A stretch of DNA of 47,289 nt from Stutzerimonas nosocomialis (GTDB lineage Bacteria > Pseudomonadota > Gammaproteobacteria > Pseudomonadales > Pseudomonadaceae), in contig NZ_QLAE01000039.1 in assembly GCF_005876855.1 (NCBI RefSeq), positions 1-47,289 on the forward strand, written 5' to 3'. The position numbers and the translations under genes are program-made. The notes beneath the pieces are model-generated. The model saw only the letters and a list, made by a program, of their open reading frames with translations, searched no databases and was not told the DNA's origin. Shown here piece by piece: positions 11,988-20,065 of the stretch (position 1 is the stretch's first letter; each line of letters begins with the position of its first letter).

Positions 11988-12680
11988 ATGGCCGATCCCG
12001 TACTGCTGATCACCGGCGCCTCGTCCGGCATCGGCGCCGCCACCGCCCGGGCCGCCGCCGGAGCCGGGTACCGCGTGGCACTCGCCGCGCGGTCGAAGGA
12101 CAAGCTCGAGTCGCTGGTGCAGGAACTGGGCGGCCCCGACCGCGCGCTGGCGATCGCCTGCGACGTCAGGGAAATCGACGACCAGCAGGCCATGGTCGCC
12201 AGGACGCTGGAGACCTACGGCCAGCTCGATGCCGTCTACGCCAATGCCGGGATACCCGGCGCCGAGGGCGGGTTCGCCGGTGCGGACCCGCACGTCTGGC
12301 GCGAGATGCTGCTGACCAATGTGTTCGGCGTCGCCCTGACGGTGCGCTACAGCCTCGATGCCCTCAAGGCCAGCCGTGGTCACCTGCTGCTGACCGGCTC
12401 GGCGGCCGGGCGCTTCGTGATCCCGGGCTCGATGTACAGCGCCAGCAAATGGGCGGTCACGGGCCTGGGCCACAGCCTGCGCGAGGAACTGCGCGGCAGT
12501 GGCGTGCGGGTCACGCTGATCGAGCCGGGCATGGTCGACACCCCGCTGTTCGACGAACCACCCGCCTATGCGCTGCAACCGCAGGACATCGCCAATGCGG
12601 TGCTCTACGCGCTATCGCAGCCGGCGCACGTCGATCTCAACGAGATCCTCATCCGTCCGACGCCCCCGCTGGACGACTGA
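11988..12680 (+). CDS. Short-chain dehydrogenase/reductase (SDR)
   Basis: Classical SDR of 230 residues. The nucleotide site is TGASSGIG (9-16), the NAG-type motif is ANAGIPG, and the catalytic Ser, Tyr150 and Lys154 are present (LTGSAAG, YSASK). An Arg after the second strand (AARSKDK) points to NADPH. The substrate cannot be read from the sequence. The ribosome site AGGAG lies just ahead of ATG 11988. It follows the 102-residue gene by 14 bases and precedes egtB by 97 bases containing a hairpin, so a role tied to ergothioneine is possible but unproven. Confidence 0.88.
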   Translation: MADPVLLITGASSGIGAATARAAAGAGYRVALAARSKDKLESLVQELGGPDRALAIACDVREIDDQQAMVARTLETYGQLDAVYANAGIPGAEGGFAGADPHVWREMLLTNVFGVALTVRYSLDALKASRGHLLLTGSAAGRFVIPGSMYSASKWAVTGLGHSLREELRGSGVRVTLIEPGMVDTPLFDEPPAYALQPQDIANAVLYALSQPAHVDLNEILIRPTPPLDD

Positions 12681-12739
12681 TCGCCCGCCCGCCGCGTTTC
12701 ATCGCAGCGAACTTTCGCCGTCTATTTCAGGTCGTTACA

Positions 12740-12757
12740 GGAGCGGTTTGCCGCTCC
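12740..12757 (+). promoter_or_regulatory. Hairpin just upstream of egtB
   Basis: GGAGCGG (12740-12746) pairs perfectly with CCGCTCC (12751-12757) around TTTG. It ends seven bases before the GGAG ribosome site of egtB (12765-12768). It could end SDR transcripts, be a REP-derived half element (GGAGCGG core), or influence egtB translation. No T-run follows. Confidence 0.4.
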
Positions 12758-12777
12758 ACCCACCGGAGACGATGCCC

Positions 12778-14073
12778 ATGGCGTACCTGGCCCGCGAGCC
12801 CATGCCACGACCGGCGCAGGCCTGTCTGGATCAGGCGCTGCGACGCTACCAGCAGGTGCGTGCGACCAGCGAATCGATCTGCGCGCCGCTCTCGATCGAG
12901 GATCACCTGATCCAGAGCATGCCCGACGTGAGCCCGCCCAAATGGCACCTGGCCCACGTGAGCTGGTTTTTCGAGACCTTCCTGCTCAAGCCCTACCTGG
13001 CCGGTTACCGGACGCCCAACGAGGCCTTCGACCACCTGTTCAATTCCTATTACGAAACCCACGGCACCCCTTTCCCGCGGGCCCGGCGCGGCCTGATCTC
13101 GCGCCCGGGCGTGGCCGAGGTCTACCGCTACCGCCACCACATCGACCAGGCCATGGGCGAGCTGCTCAGCCAGCCGCCGGCAGAACACGCGACAGAGATC
13201 GCGCGCCGGGTGGAACTCGGCCTGCAGCACGAGCAGCAGCATCAGGAACTGATGCTGATGGACATCAAGCACATCCTCGCGCAGAACCCGCTGCATCCGG
13301 TCTACCGCAACGACCTGAAACCAGCGCCGGCGCCCTCGCCGCAGACCCTGCGCTGGCTCCGCATCGAAGGCGGCGTACGGCACATCGGGCACAGCGGCGA
13401 TGACTTCGCGTTCGACTGCGAAACACCCCGGCACCGCCAGTACGTCGAAGACTTCCAGCTCGGCAGCCGGCTGGTCACCAATGGCGAGTACCTGTCGTTC
13501 ATCGTCGACGGCGGCTATGCGCGCACCGAACTGTGGCTGTCGGATGGCTGGAACCTGATCCGCCAGGCGGGCTGGAACGCGCCGCTGTACTGGCAGCACC
13601 ACGAGGGTTTCTGGCACGAGATGACCCTCGGCGGCCTGCGCCCGCTGGACCTCGCCGCACCGGTCTGCCACCTCAGCCATTACGAGGCCGACGCCTATGC
13701 GCGCTGGGCCGGCGCGCGCCTGCCCACCGAGGCCGAATGGGAAGTCGCCGCCACCGGCCAGCCGCTGCGGGGCAATTTCCTGGAGAGCGATCACCTGCAA
13801 CCGGTGGCGGCCAGCGCCTCGCCGGACGCACCGGCGCAGCTGTTCGGCGATGTCTGGGAGTGGACCGCGAGCGCCTACCTGCCCTACCCCGGTTTCCGTC
13901 CGCTCGAAGGTAGCCTGGGCGAATACAACGGCAAGTTCATGTCCGGCCAGATGGTGTTGCGCGGCGGGTGCTGCGCCACGCCCGAGTCCCATGTCCGAGC
14001 CACCTACCGCAACTTCTTCCCACCCGCCTCGCGCTGGCAGTTCGCCGGCCTGCGCCTGGCCAAGGAGAGCTGA
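12778..14073 (+). CDS. egtB: Ergothioneine sulfoxide synthase EgtB
   Basis: Non-heme iron enzyme that joins a thiol donor (cysteine or gamma-glutamylcysteine) to hercynine with O2, making the sulfoxide precursor of ergothioneine. The 431 residues comprise an N-terminal DinB-like domain with the three-His iron site (WHLAH, His57/His60; HEQQHQE, His151 and His155) and a C-terminal formylglycine-generating-enzyme-like domain (from about 195), including GDVWEWTAS and RATYRNFFPP. Two ATGs are possible: 12772 lies only three bases from GGAG (12765-12768), while 12778 is spaced nine bases and preferred. In the usual RGGSCATP segment the Ser is Cys here (RGGCCATP). EgtD follows directly. No egtC-like amidohydrolase is present nearby, which would suit a cysteine-using EgtB. 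Confidence 0.93.
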   Translation: MAYLAREPMPRPAQACLDQALRRYQQVRATSESICAPLSIEDHLIQSMPDVSPPKWHLAHVSWFFETFLLKPYLAGYRTPNEAFDHLFNSYYETHGTPFPRARRGLISRPGVAEVYRYRHHIDQAMGELLSQPPAEHATEIARRVELGLQHEQQHQELMLMDIKHILAQNPLHPVYRNDLKPAPAPSPQTLRWLRIEGGVRHIGHSGDDFAFDCETPRHRQYVEDFQLGSRLVTNGEYLSFIVDGGYARTELWLSDGWNLIRQAGWNAPLYWQHHEGFWHEMTLGGLRPLDLAAPVCHLSHYEADAYARWAGARLPTEAEWEVAATGQPLRGNFLESDHLQPVAASASPDAPAQLFGDVWEWTASAYLPYPGFRPLEGSLGEYNGKFMSGQMVLRGGCCATPESHVRATYRNFFPPASRWQFAGLRLAKES

Positions 14074-15033
14074 ATGGCCCTTGCCGTCCGCTTTTACGAC
14101 CAGTCCCATCACGAACAGACCGCCTCGCTGCGCGACGAAACCCTTGCCGGCTTCGCCGCGACGCCCAAGTGGGCCTCGCCAAAGTTCTTCTACGATCGGC
14201 GCGGTTCGGAGCTGTTCGAACAGATCTGCCAGCAGCCGGAGTACTACCTCACCCGTACCGAGGAATCGATCCTGCGCAGCGCCGCCAACGACATCGTGGA
14301 GATCGCCGGCCCCCACGCGGACCTGATCGAGTTCGGCAGCGGTGCCAGCCGCAAGGTGCGCCTGCTGCTCGAGGCAATGCACCCGACCAGCTACCTGGGC
14401 ATCGACATCTCCGAGGACTTCCTGCTGTCGAGCACCCAGCGGCTCGCCGCCGACTACCCCTGGCTGGACGTCCATGCCGCCTGCGCCGACTTCACCGGTG
14501 AACTGACCCTGCCCCAGGGCTTCGACAGCGAACACCCGCTGGCCTTCTTCCCCGGGTCGAGCATCGGCAACTTCACCCCCGACCAGGCGCGGCAGTTCCT
14601 GTCTTCCCTGCACGGCATGCTGCCGGCCGGCGCCGGGCTGCTGATCGGTGTCGACCTGGTCAAGGACAAGGACGTGCTCGAAGCCGCCTACAACGACCGG
14701 GCCCACGTCACGGCCGCGTTCAACCTGAACCTGCTCGAACGCATCCGCGAGGAGCTGGACAGCGACATCGACCCCTCGCGCTTCGTCCACCACGCCTTCT
14801 TCAACGAGCGCGAGTCGCGCATCGAGATGCACCTGGTCAGCCCGCAGGCGCAGGACGTGGTCATCGAGGGCCGGCATTTTCACTTCGATGCCGGCGAAAG
14901 CCTGCACACCGAGAATTCCTACAAGTACACGCGCGAAGCCTTCGTCGAGCTGGCTCGAAGCGCCGGCTTCGAGTCGACCGCCTATTGGACCGACCCCAAG
15001 GCGCTGTTCAGCGTCCATTACCTCACCCGCTGA
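14074..15033 (+). CDS. egtD: L-histidine N(alpha)-methyltransferase EgtD
   Basis: SAM-dependent enzyme that trimethylates histidine to hercynine, the first step of ergothioneine synthesis. The 319 residues contain the histidine-site tyrosine in QQPEYYLTRTE, SAM motif I LIEFGSGASRKVRLLL, and FPGSSIGNFTPDQA followed by LIGVDLVKD, all typical of EgtD. The ATG touches the egtB stop (TGAATG) with ribosome site AAGGAG inside egtB, so the pair is tightly coupled. Hercynine made here is the EgtB substrate. A C-S lyase (EgtE) is not in the window and must come from elsewhere. Confidence 0.94.
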   Translation: MALAVRFYDQSHHEQTASLRDETLAGFAATPKWASPKFFYDRRGSELFEQICQQPEYYLTRTEESILRSAANDIVEIAGPHADLIEFGSGASRKVRLLLEAMHPTSYLGIDISEDFLLSSTQRLAADYPWLDVHAACADFTGELTLPQGFDSEHPLAFFPGSSIGNFTPDQARQFLSSLHGMLPAGAGLLIGVDLVKDKDVLEAAYNDRAHVTAAFNLNLLERIREELDSDIDPSRFVHHAFFNERESRIEMHLVSPQAQDVVIEGRHFHFDAGESLHTENSYKYTREAFVELARSAGFESTAYWTDPKALFSVHYLTR

Positions 15034-15066
15034 GCCTTGCCCTGTCACCTCCACCATGAGACCGCA

Positions 15067-16836
15067 ATGCCCAACCCCACCCTGCTCCCCGGCCTCGCGC
15101 TGGGGCTTTCACTCGCATTCGGCACCTTCCCTGCGCTGTCCGACGAACCGCTGCGGATAAAGCAGCTCCAGCGCTGCGGCGACCTGCTGCAGGCGCAGGA
15201 GATGACATTCTGCCTGCGGGCGACCGGGCTGGATGGCGACGCCGCGGACCTTCGGGTCCTGCTCGATGGCAAACCGGTGGAGCAGGATGACCTGGTGCGC
15301 GATGGCCAGACGCTGCGCCTGACCCTGCGCGCCCGCGAGCGCCAGAGCGGCCCGCTGTGGATCGAGCGCGGCGAGCAGCGCAGCAACGCCGCCTGGCTCT
15401 CGCTGCGGAGCAGCCACGTGCTCGCTGCAGGGCCGGACAAGGTCGCCGAGAACATGGAAGGCCTGACCACCTACGTCGACCTCATCAGCGTGGTGATCGA
15501 GGAAAACCACGACGGCCTGGAAGAGGCCCGGCGCCTGGCCGAACGCTACGGCGCCGAGGTGGTGGGGGCGATTCCGCCGCTCAACACCTATCAGCTGCGC
15601 CTGCCGGCGACCAACCTCACCGAGCGCGACGCCCTGGTGCTGCGCATCGGCAGCGAGATATCGGTGGATGCCGTGGTAATCGAGGAATCGAGCCCCGAGA
15701 GCGGCGAGTCGGAACATCGCCCCGAAACCCGTCCGGCCCCCGAGGAGTGGGCGGCCAACCGCTTCATCGACGCGGTGAACTACTACCGGCGCCGCGTGCC
15801 CGTCACCGAGTCGCCCATCGAGCCGGTGCCGGTGCGCATCGGCGTGATCGAGCGCGACGTGGACTTCGACGCGCCGGACTTCGCCGATTACCTGGGCGCC
15901 TGCGAAGGCGAGCGCCGCACCTGCCTCTACGCCCGCGATGGGGACAAGCCTGACGGCCACGGCAGCACGGTGGCCGGCATACTCGCCGCCGACTGGAACC
16001 AGGGCGGCAATACCGGCTTCCTGCGCGGGCTCGACGAAGTGGGCGGCGGCTTCGAGGTGATCGTCGACCGCAATTCCGACGCCGGCATCCTCGGCAACAT
16101 CGCCGCCTCGGTGAACCTGGTCGAAGACGGGGCACGAATCCTGAACTGGAGCTGGGGCATCCATCGCCTCGGCGCGCTGGACGTCAAGGGCGACGAAGTG
16201 GACTCGCTGGTGCGCTCGGGGCTGGCGTTCAGCGGCTACGAGGAGCTGCTCGAAGAGTTCTTCCTCTGGCTGCGGATGAAGCATCCGGACGTGATCGTGG
16301 TCAACTCGGCCGGCAACGGCTCGTCCTTCAGCAGCGCCGACGAGTACCGGCTGCCGTCATCCTTCGTCACCGAACAACTGCTGGTGGTGGGCGGCCATCA
16401 GCGCAGCGACGAGAAAAAGGTCTCGGTCAGCGACCCGCGCTACGTCGAGCGACGCGCTTCGTCGAACCTGGACATGCGCGTCGACATTTCCGCCTCGGCC
16501 TGTGCCGAAGCCTCGACCCGCGAGGCCGAGGCGCGGGGCGAGCCGCACTGCGGCACCTCCTACGCGACACCGATGGTCGGCGGCATCATCGCCGCCATGC
16601 TGTCGATCAACCCGGACCTGACGCCCGAACAGGTGCGCATCCTGCTGCGCCGAAGCGCCATGACCATCGGCGATGAATTCGACTTCGAGCCCACCGACGC
16701 CGACGACCTCACCGCCCCGATCCTGCCCTCGGAGCGTGGCTATGAGCTCGATAACAAGGATGTCGGCCGCTCGGCGCGGCTGGACATGCAGAAGGCGCTG
16801 GACCTGACGGTCAGAAGCCGCGACCGGGTGCGTTAA
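15067..16836 (+). CDS. Subtilase-family (S8) serine protease homologue with Asp-to-Glu at the catalytic position
   Basis: Exported protein of 589 residues: signal peptide (about 1-25), an N-terminal region with two Cys, a fervidolysin-like prodomain (about 135-205, HDGLEEARRLAERYGAEVV), then an S8 domain. The His motif GHGSTVAG (His298), oxyanion Asn417 (NSAGNG) and Ser498 (GTSYATP) are intact. The Asp motif, normally VIDTGVD, reads VIERDVD, placing Glu262 at the catalytic aspartate, with Asp264 two residues on. It may use Glu or the shifted Asp, or be inactive. It starts 33 bases after egtD on the same strand, so may share its transcript, although its ribosome site is weak. The in-frame TTG at 15037 would add ten residues. 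Confidence 0.85.
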   Translation: MPNPTLLPGLALGLSLAFGTFPALSDEPLRIKQLQRCGDLLQAQEMTFCLRATGLDGDAADLRVLLDGKPVEQDDLVRDGQTLRLTLRARERQSGPLWIERGEQRSNAAWLSLRSSHVLAAGPDKVAENMEGLTTYVDLISVVIEENHDGLEEARRLAERYGAEVVGAIPPLNTYQLRLPATNLTERDALVLRIGSEISVDAVVIEESSPESGESEHRPETRPAPEEWAANRFIDAVNYYRRRVPVTESPIEPVPVRIGVIERDVDFDAPDFADYLGACEGERRTCLYARDGDKPDGHGSTVAGILAADWNQGGNTGFLRGLDEVGGGFEVIVDRNSDAGILGNIAASVNLVEDGARILNWSWGIHRLGALDVKGDEVDSLVRSGLAFSGYEELLEEFFLWLRMKHPDVIVVNSAGNGSSFSSADEYRLPSSFVTEQLLVVGGHQRSDEKKVSVSDPRYVERRASSNLDMRVDISASACAEASTREAEARGEPHCGTSYATPMVGGIIAAMLSINPDLTPEQVRILLRRSAMTIGDEFDFEPTDADDLTAPILPSERGYELDNKDVGRSARLDMQKALDLTVRSRDRVR

Positions 16837-16860
16837 CGGAAAGCGCAGGTATAACAACAC

Positions 16861-17190
16861 GCGTGGATGAAAAAAGCGTCATCCACCCTACGGACCATCG
16901 TTCGGTAGGGTGGATCACGCTTTACCGATCCACCACCCAAATCCGCGACCCGCTTGCCAGACCGGCCCGATCAGCGCGTAGGGTGGATCACGCTTTACCG
17001 ATCCACCGCCCAAACCCGCAACCCGTTTACCAGACCGGCCCGGTCAGCGCGTAGGGTGGATCACGCTCCACCGATCCACCGCCCACCCGCAACCCGTTTG
17101 CCAGACCGGCCCGGTCAGCGCGTAGGGTGGATCACGCTTTACCGATCCACCACCCGAACCCGCGACCCGCTTGCCAGACCGACCCGATCA
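16861..17190. repeat. Tandem repeat block: four 71-73 bp units with internal hairpins
   Basis: Four direct units begin with GTAGGGTGGATCACGCT at 16905, 16978, 17051 and 17122 (lengths 73, 73, 71 and about 69). Each contains the inverted pair GGTGGATC and GATCCACC, which folds into a hairpin. A reversed half-element with ATCCACCCTACG ends near 16892. The third unit differs by CTCCACC in the loop and a 2-base loss. The fourth runs into the stop codon of the leftward gene at 17188. Single copies of this GTAGGGTGGAT element are common between genes in gammaproteobacteria as I recall; a four-copy tandem is less usual. It fills the whole gap between two convergent genes. Confidence 0.85.
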
Positions 17191-17583
17191 GTTGCCGGCC
17201 GCGGCCCTGGCGGCGATATCGTCGAACACCTCGGGGACCAGCGCGGCCTCGCCCTTTTCGTCGAGCTGCCGGCGAAAACCGTCGCTGGCGGGCGCGCCCG
17301 CCTCGAGCAGGCGCAGCAGCTGGGCGCCGCGCTCGGTGAGCACGAAATTCTCGCCGGTGCCGCCCTCATCGGTCGGCCGTGCGGCGATGAACTTGCCCTC
17401 GAAGAGCAGGCTTTCGTAATCGGAGGCTTCGGCGCGCAAGTGATCGAGGTTCGGCAACGGCTGGCCGGCCGCCTCCATCGCCTGGGCGTGCTCTTCGGCA
17501 TAACGGCGCGGCTTGAAGGTGTCGTTGGCCGACGTCTGCACCTCGTGCAGCAGGCGCAGGATCAGATCCCAGTTGTAGCTCAT
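17188..17583 (-). CDS. DUF2513-like protein
   Basis: Predicted cytoplasmic protein of 131 residues, starting MSYNWDLILRLLHEVQ, with YESLLFEGKFIAARP and LTERGAQLLRLL, which match the DUF2513 pattern of a small winged-helix-like domain with unknown role. ATG 17583 has GGAGAG a few bases upstream. The stop codon TGA (17190-17188) is inside the last unit of the tandem repeat block, so the repeat has expanded right up to the gene end. Phage-associated relatives exist, but nothing else here is phage-like. Confidence 0.72.
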   Translation of the reverse strand: MSYNWDLILRLLHEVQTSANDTFKPRRYAEEHAQAMEAAGQPLPNLDHLRAEASDYESLLFEGKFIAARPTDEGGTGENFVLTERGAQLLRLLEAGAPASDGFRRQLDEKGEAALVPEVFDDIAARAAAGN

Positions 17584-17750
17584 CACGTCTCTCCTTTTGC
17601 CGGTGGCGGCCGCACCGCAGGCACGGCGTACATGCATAGTGACCCTGAGGCTCACCGCTAGGTTCGATCGTCCGTCGGGGGGTGGGCGCGCTGAACTTAA
17701 CCGGCGGATCGACGATCCACCGTTCAAGACGTCCTGCGAGGAGTTACGCC

Positions 17751-18032
17751 ATGAAATCCCTGATCATTTCGCTTACCGCAGCCTTGCTGGCCAGCCCCGC
17801 GGCATTCGCCTGCACCACCGACGAAGCCAACGCCAAGGCTCAGGAACTGGGCAAAAGGGTCAACGAACTGACCAAGAGCGACCCCGAGCGCGCCGCCAAG
17901 ATCAACGCCGAAATCCGAGACCTCCAGCTCAAGCGCTCCGCCAACGAGCTGGGCAACGAATGCGAAGCCTACGACCAGCGCATGCGCGACCTGGAAAAGG
18001 CCGAAGACAAAGCCGACATCCCGGCCAGCTGA
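17751..18032 (+). CDS. Small periplasmic protein with coiled-coil character
   Basis: Predicted secreted protein of 93 residues. The signal peptide ends AAFA/CTTDEAN, so the mature protein begins with Cys; the preceding residues do not form a good lipobox. The mature part is a charged helix (AKAQELGKRVNELTK, ERAAKINAEIRDLQLKR) with a second Cys (GNECEAYDQR), suggesting a disulfide-linked helical hairpin. The ribosome site GAGGAG at 17738-17743 supports ATG 17751. Function unknown. Confidence 0.75.
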   Translation: MKSLIISLTAALLASPAAFACTTDEANAKAQELGKRVNELTKSDPERAAKINAEIRDLQLKRSANELGNECEAYDQRMRDLEKAEDKADIPAS

Positions 18033-18109
18033 TCCTACCCGGCGGCACCGACGTGAATGGGCTGCGCGCCCGAGCGGCCAGCGTGAGGCGCTGGCCTGAC
18101 AGACCACCC

Positions 18110-18180
18110 TCGCAGCCCCACCTCCCGCGGGAGCGGTCGGGGACGCCCAGTCTTGACCGCGAAGGGGCTACTCCCGAACG
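18110..18180. repeat. REP-like remnant between convergent genes
   Basis: The stretch contains CGGGAGCGGTCGGGGA and TCTTGACCGCGAAGGGGCT, the two halves of the pseudomonad REP consensus also seen at 46937-46966. It sits between the small periplasmic gene and the DEAD-box gene, which converge here. Imperfect copy. Confidence 0.55.
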
Positions 18181-18181
18181 C

Positions 18182-19498
18182 TTATTCCGCCGGCTTCTTA
18201 CGCTTGAGCGGCGCCAGGCCGTCCTGGCTGACGACCTTCGACGGGGCCTCGCGCTTGGGCTTGCGCGCGGCGGGCTTGGCCTTCTTGTCGGCGGTTTTCT
18301 TCTCGATCTTTTTCTTCTTGGTGCCGGCGGCCTTGCCTGACGCCTTGAGGTTCTTCGGCCCCTGGTAGGTGCCCTTGAGTCCCTTGATCACGCGACGCTC
18401 GAAGCGCTGCTTGAGGTAGCGCTCGATGCTGGACATCAGGTTCCAGTCGTTGTGGCAGATCAGCGAGATCGCCAGGCCATCGCCGCCGGCACGGCCGGTG
18501 CGGCCGATGCGGTGCACGTACTCGTCGCCGGAGCGCGGCATGTCGAAGTTGATGACCAGGTCCAGCCCATCGATGTCCAGGCCGCGGGCGGCGACGTCGG
18601 TCGCCACCAGCACCTTCACCCCGCCCTGCTTGAGGCGATCGATGGCGAGCTTGCGGTCCTTCTGGTCCTTCTCGCCGTGCAGCACGAAGACCTTCATCTC
18701 GCCGGCGACCAGGTGGCCGTAGAGCCGGTCGGCCTGGGCGCGGGTGTTGGTGAAGATGATCGCCTTCTGGAACGGCTCGTTGGCCAGCAGCCAGTGCACC
18801 AGCTTTTCCTTATGCGCCGGGTCGTCGGCGGTGATGATCTGCTGGCGGATGTTCTCGTTCAGCTCGCTGACGCGGTTGAGCTGCAGGTGCAGCGGGTCAT
18901 CGAGCACCTGCGCCGCCATCTCGCGCAGCGCCGCGCCGCCGGTGGTGGCGGAGAACAGCAGGGTCTGCTCGCGCTTGCCGCACTCGCCGACCAGGCGCTG
19001 CACGTCCTCGGCGAAGCCCATGTCGAGCATCCGGTCGGCCTCGTCTAGCACCAGCAGCTCGACGTCCTTGAGCACCAGGTTGCCGGCGTTGAGGTGTTCG
19101 ATCAGCCGGCCGGGGGTGCCGATCAGGATGTCCGGGCACTTGCGCAGCATCGCGGCCTGGACCTTGAAATCTTCCCCACCGGTGACGATGCCGCCCTTGA
19201 TGAAGGTGAACTGGGCGAAGCGCTCGACTTCCTTGAGGGTCTGCTGCGCCAGCTCGCGGGTCGGCAGCAGGATCAGCGCGCGCACGTCGGTGCGCGGCTG
19301 GGCGTCGCGGATCAGGCGGTTGAGCATCGGCAGCACGAAGGCGGCGGTCTTGCCGCTGCCGGTCTGCGCCGTCACGCGCAGGTCGCGTCCTTCGAGCGCC
19401 GGGGGGATGGCCGCCACCTGCACGGGCGTGGGCTCGACGAAGTTGAGTTCGGCGACCGCCTTGAGCAGGCGTTCGTGCAGGGCGAATTGGGAGAACAA
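18182..19498 (-). CDS. DEAD-box ATP-dependent RNA helicase
   Basis: RNA helicase of 438 residues with all core motifs: Q-motif region (LNFVEPTPVQ), AQTGSGKT (44-51), PTRELAQQ, TPGR, DEAD (152-155), SAT, and HRIGRTGR. A lysine-rich tail (about 380-438, KKKKIEKKTADKKAK) probably binds RNA. It resembles the SrmB/RhlE-like helicases of pseudomonads used in ribosome assembly or mRNA decay. The likely start is TTG 19498, giving (M)FSQFALHERLLKAV, the N-terminus usual for the family, with GAGG seven bases upstream (CCTC at 19506-19509). No ATG fits unless 21 non-conserved residues are added. Paralogue assignment within the family is not certain. Confidence 0.88.
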   Translation of the reverse strand: MFSQFALHERLLKAVAELNFVEPTPVQVAAIPPALEGRDLRVTAQTGSGKTAAFVLPMLNRLIRDAQPRTDVRALILLPTRELAQQTLKEVERFAQFTFIKGGIVTGGEDFKVQAAMLRKCPDILIGTPGRLIEHLNAGNLVLKDVELLVLDEADRMLDMGFAEDVQRLVGECGKREQTLLFSATTGGAALREMAAQVLDDPLHLQLNRVSELNENIRQQIITADDPAHKEKLVHWLLANEPFQKAIIFTNTRAQADRLYGHLVAGEMKVFVLHGEKDQKDRKLAIDRLKQGGVKVLVATDVAARGLDIDGLDLVINFDMPRSGDEYVHRIGRTGRAGGDGLAISLICHNDWNLMSSIERYLKQRFERRVIKGLKGTYQGPKNLKASGKAAGTKKKKIEKKTADKKAKPAARKPKREAPSKVVSQDGLAPLKRKKPAE

Positions 19499-19673
19499 GG
19501 CGACACCTCGGGCGAAGACGGGAAAAACGGCTGCATAGGTTACCCGGTTACGCCGCCGCACGCCGCATCCGCAGGGCGGCCCATGTTCGCTGAGCGCCGG
19601 GACGGCTAAGCTTGGCCGCCGGCTCCGGGCTTGGCCCGCGAACCCTTCGTGCCGCTATCGGGCAGAGGCGCGC

Positions 19674-19994
19674 TCACTGCGGCTCGCAGGTCAGGGTCGC
19701 GCGCAGGCGGATGACATCGCGCTTGAACTTGACCGTCATCGGCACTTGCGCGCCGGCCGCGATCACCGCCCGGCGGGTACGTGGCGACTCGGGGCCGTTG
19801 CGAAACACGGCGGTGCAGCTGACCGGCGTCGGCCCGTAGTTGTAGAGCAGCAAGGCGGACATGTCCCGGTCGATGGCCTGGGGCGTCACCGAGATCTCGG
19901 TATCGTTGAGTTTCTGTTCGACTTCGATCGGATAGGTCGCGGCAAGGCCGGCAACGGGCAGCACGGCAAGAAGCACGCAGCAGAGTCTTTTCAT
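19674..19994 (-). CDS. Small periplasmic protein of unknown function
   Basis: Secreted protein of 106 residues: signal peptide [19 protein letters not shown], then an all-beta-like domain ([36 protein letters not shown]) with two Cys (VSCTAVF and LTCEPQ at the end) that could form one disulfide. GGAG precedes the ATG by about ten bases. I recall similar pseudomonad proteins being mislabelled as 3-phosphoglycerate kinase; nothing here supports a kinase. It is divergent from the LysR gene. Confidence 0.75.
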   Translation of the reverse strand: MKRLCCVLLAVLPVAGLAATYPIEVEQKLNDTEISVTPQAIDRDMSALLLYNYGPTPVSCTAVFRNGPESPRTRRAVIAAGAQVPMTVKFKRDVIRLRATLTCEPQ

Positions 19995-20065
19995 TTTTGG
20001 CAATCTCCTACGGGGCGGACCCGAGCGTATCAGACCGCCCATGGCGCAGCAGAAGGAAACAGGCA

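Noticed and set aside
12727-15057. Leftward open frame of 776 codons opposite egtB/egtD
   Set aside because: Antisense shadow in third-position GC-rich DNA; both genes on the plus strand have intact catalytic motifs.
16861-17190. CRISPR array
   Set aside because: The repeats are contiguous 71-73 bp units without unique spacers, and there are no cas genes nearby.
16954-17661. Open frame running through the tandem repeats
   Set aside because: It is produced by reading the repeat units and the antisense of the DUF2513 gene; the peptide merely repeats itself.
19674-19994. 3-phosphoglycerate kinase label for the 106-residue protein
   Set aside because: The protein is far too short, has a signal peptide and shows no kinase motif.
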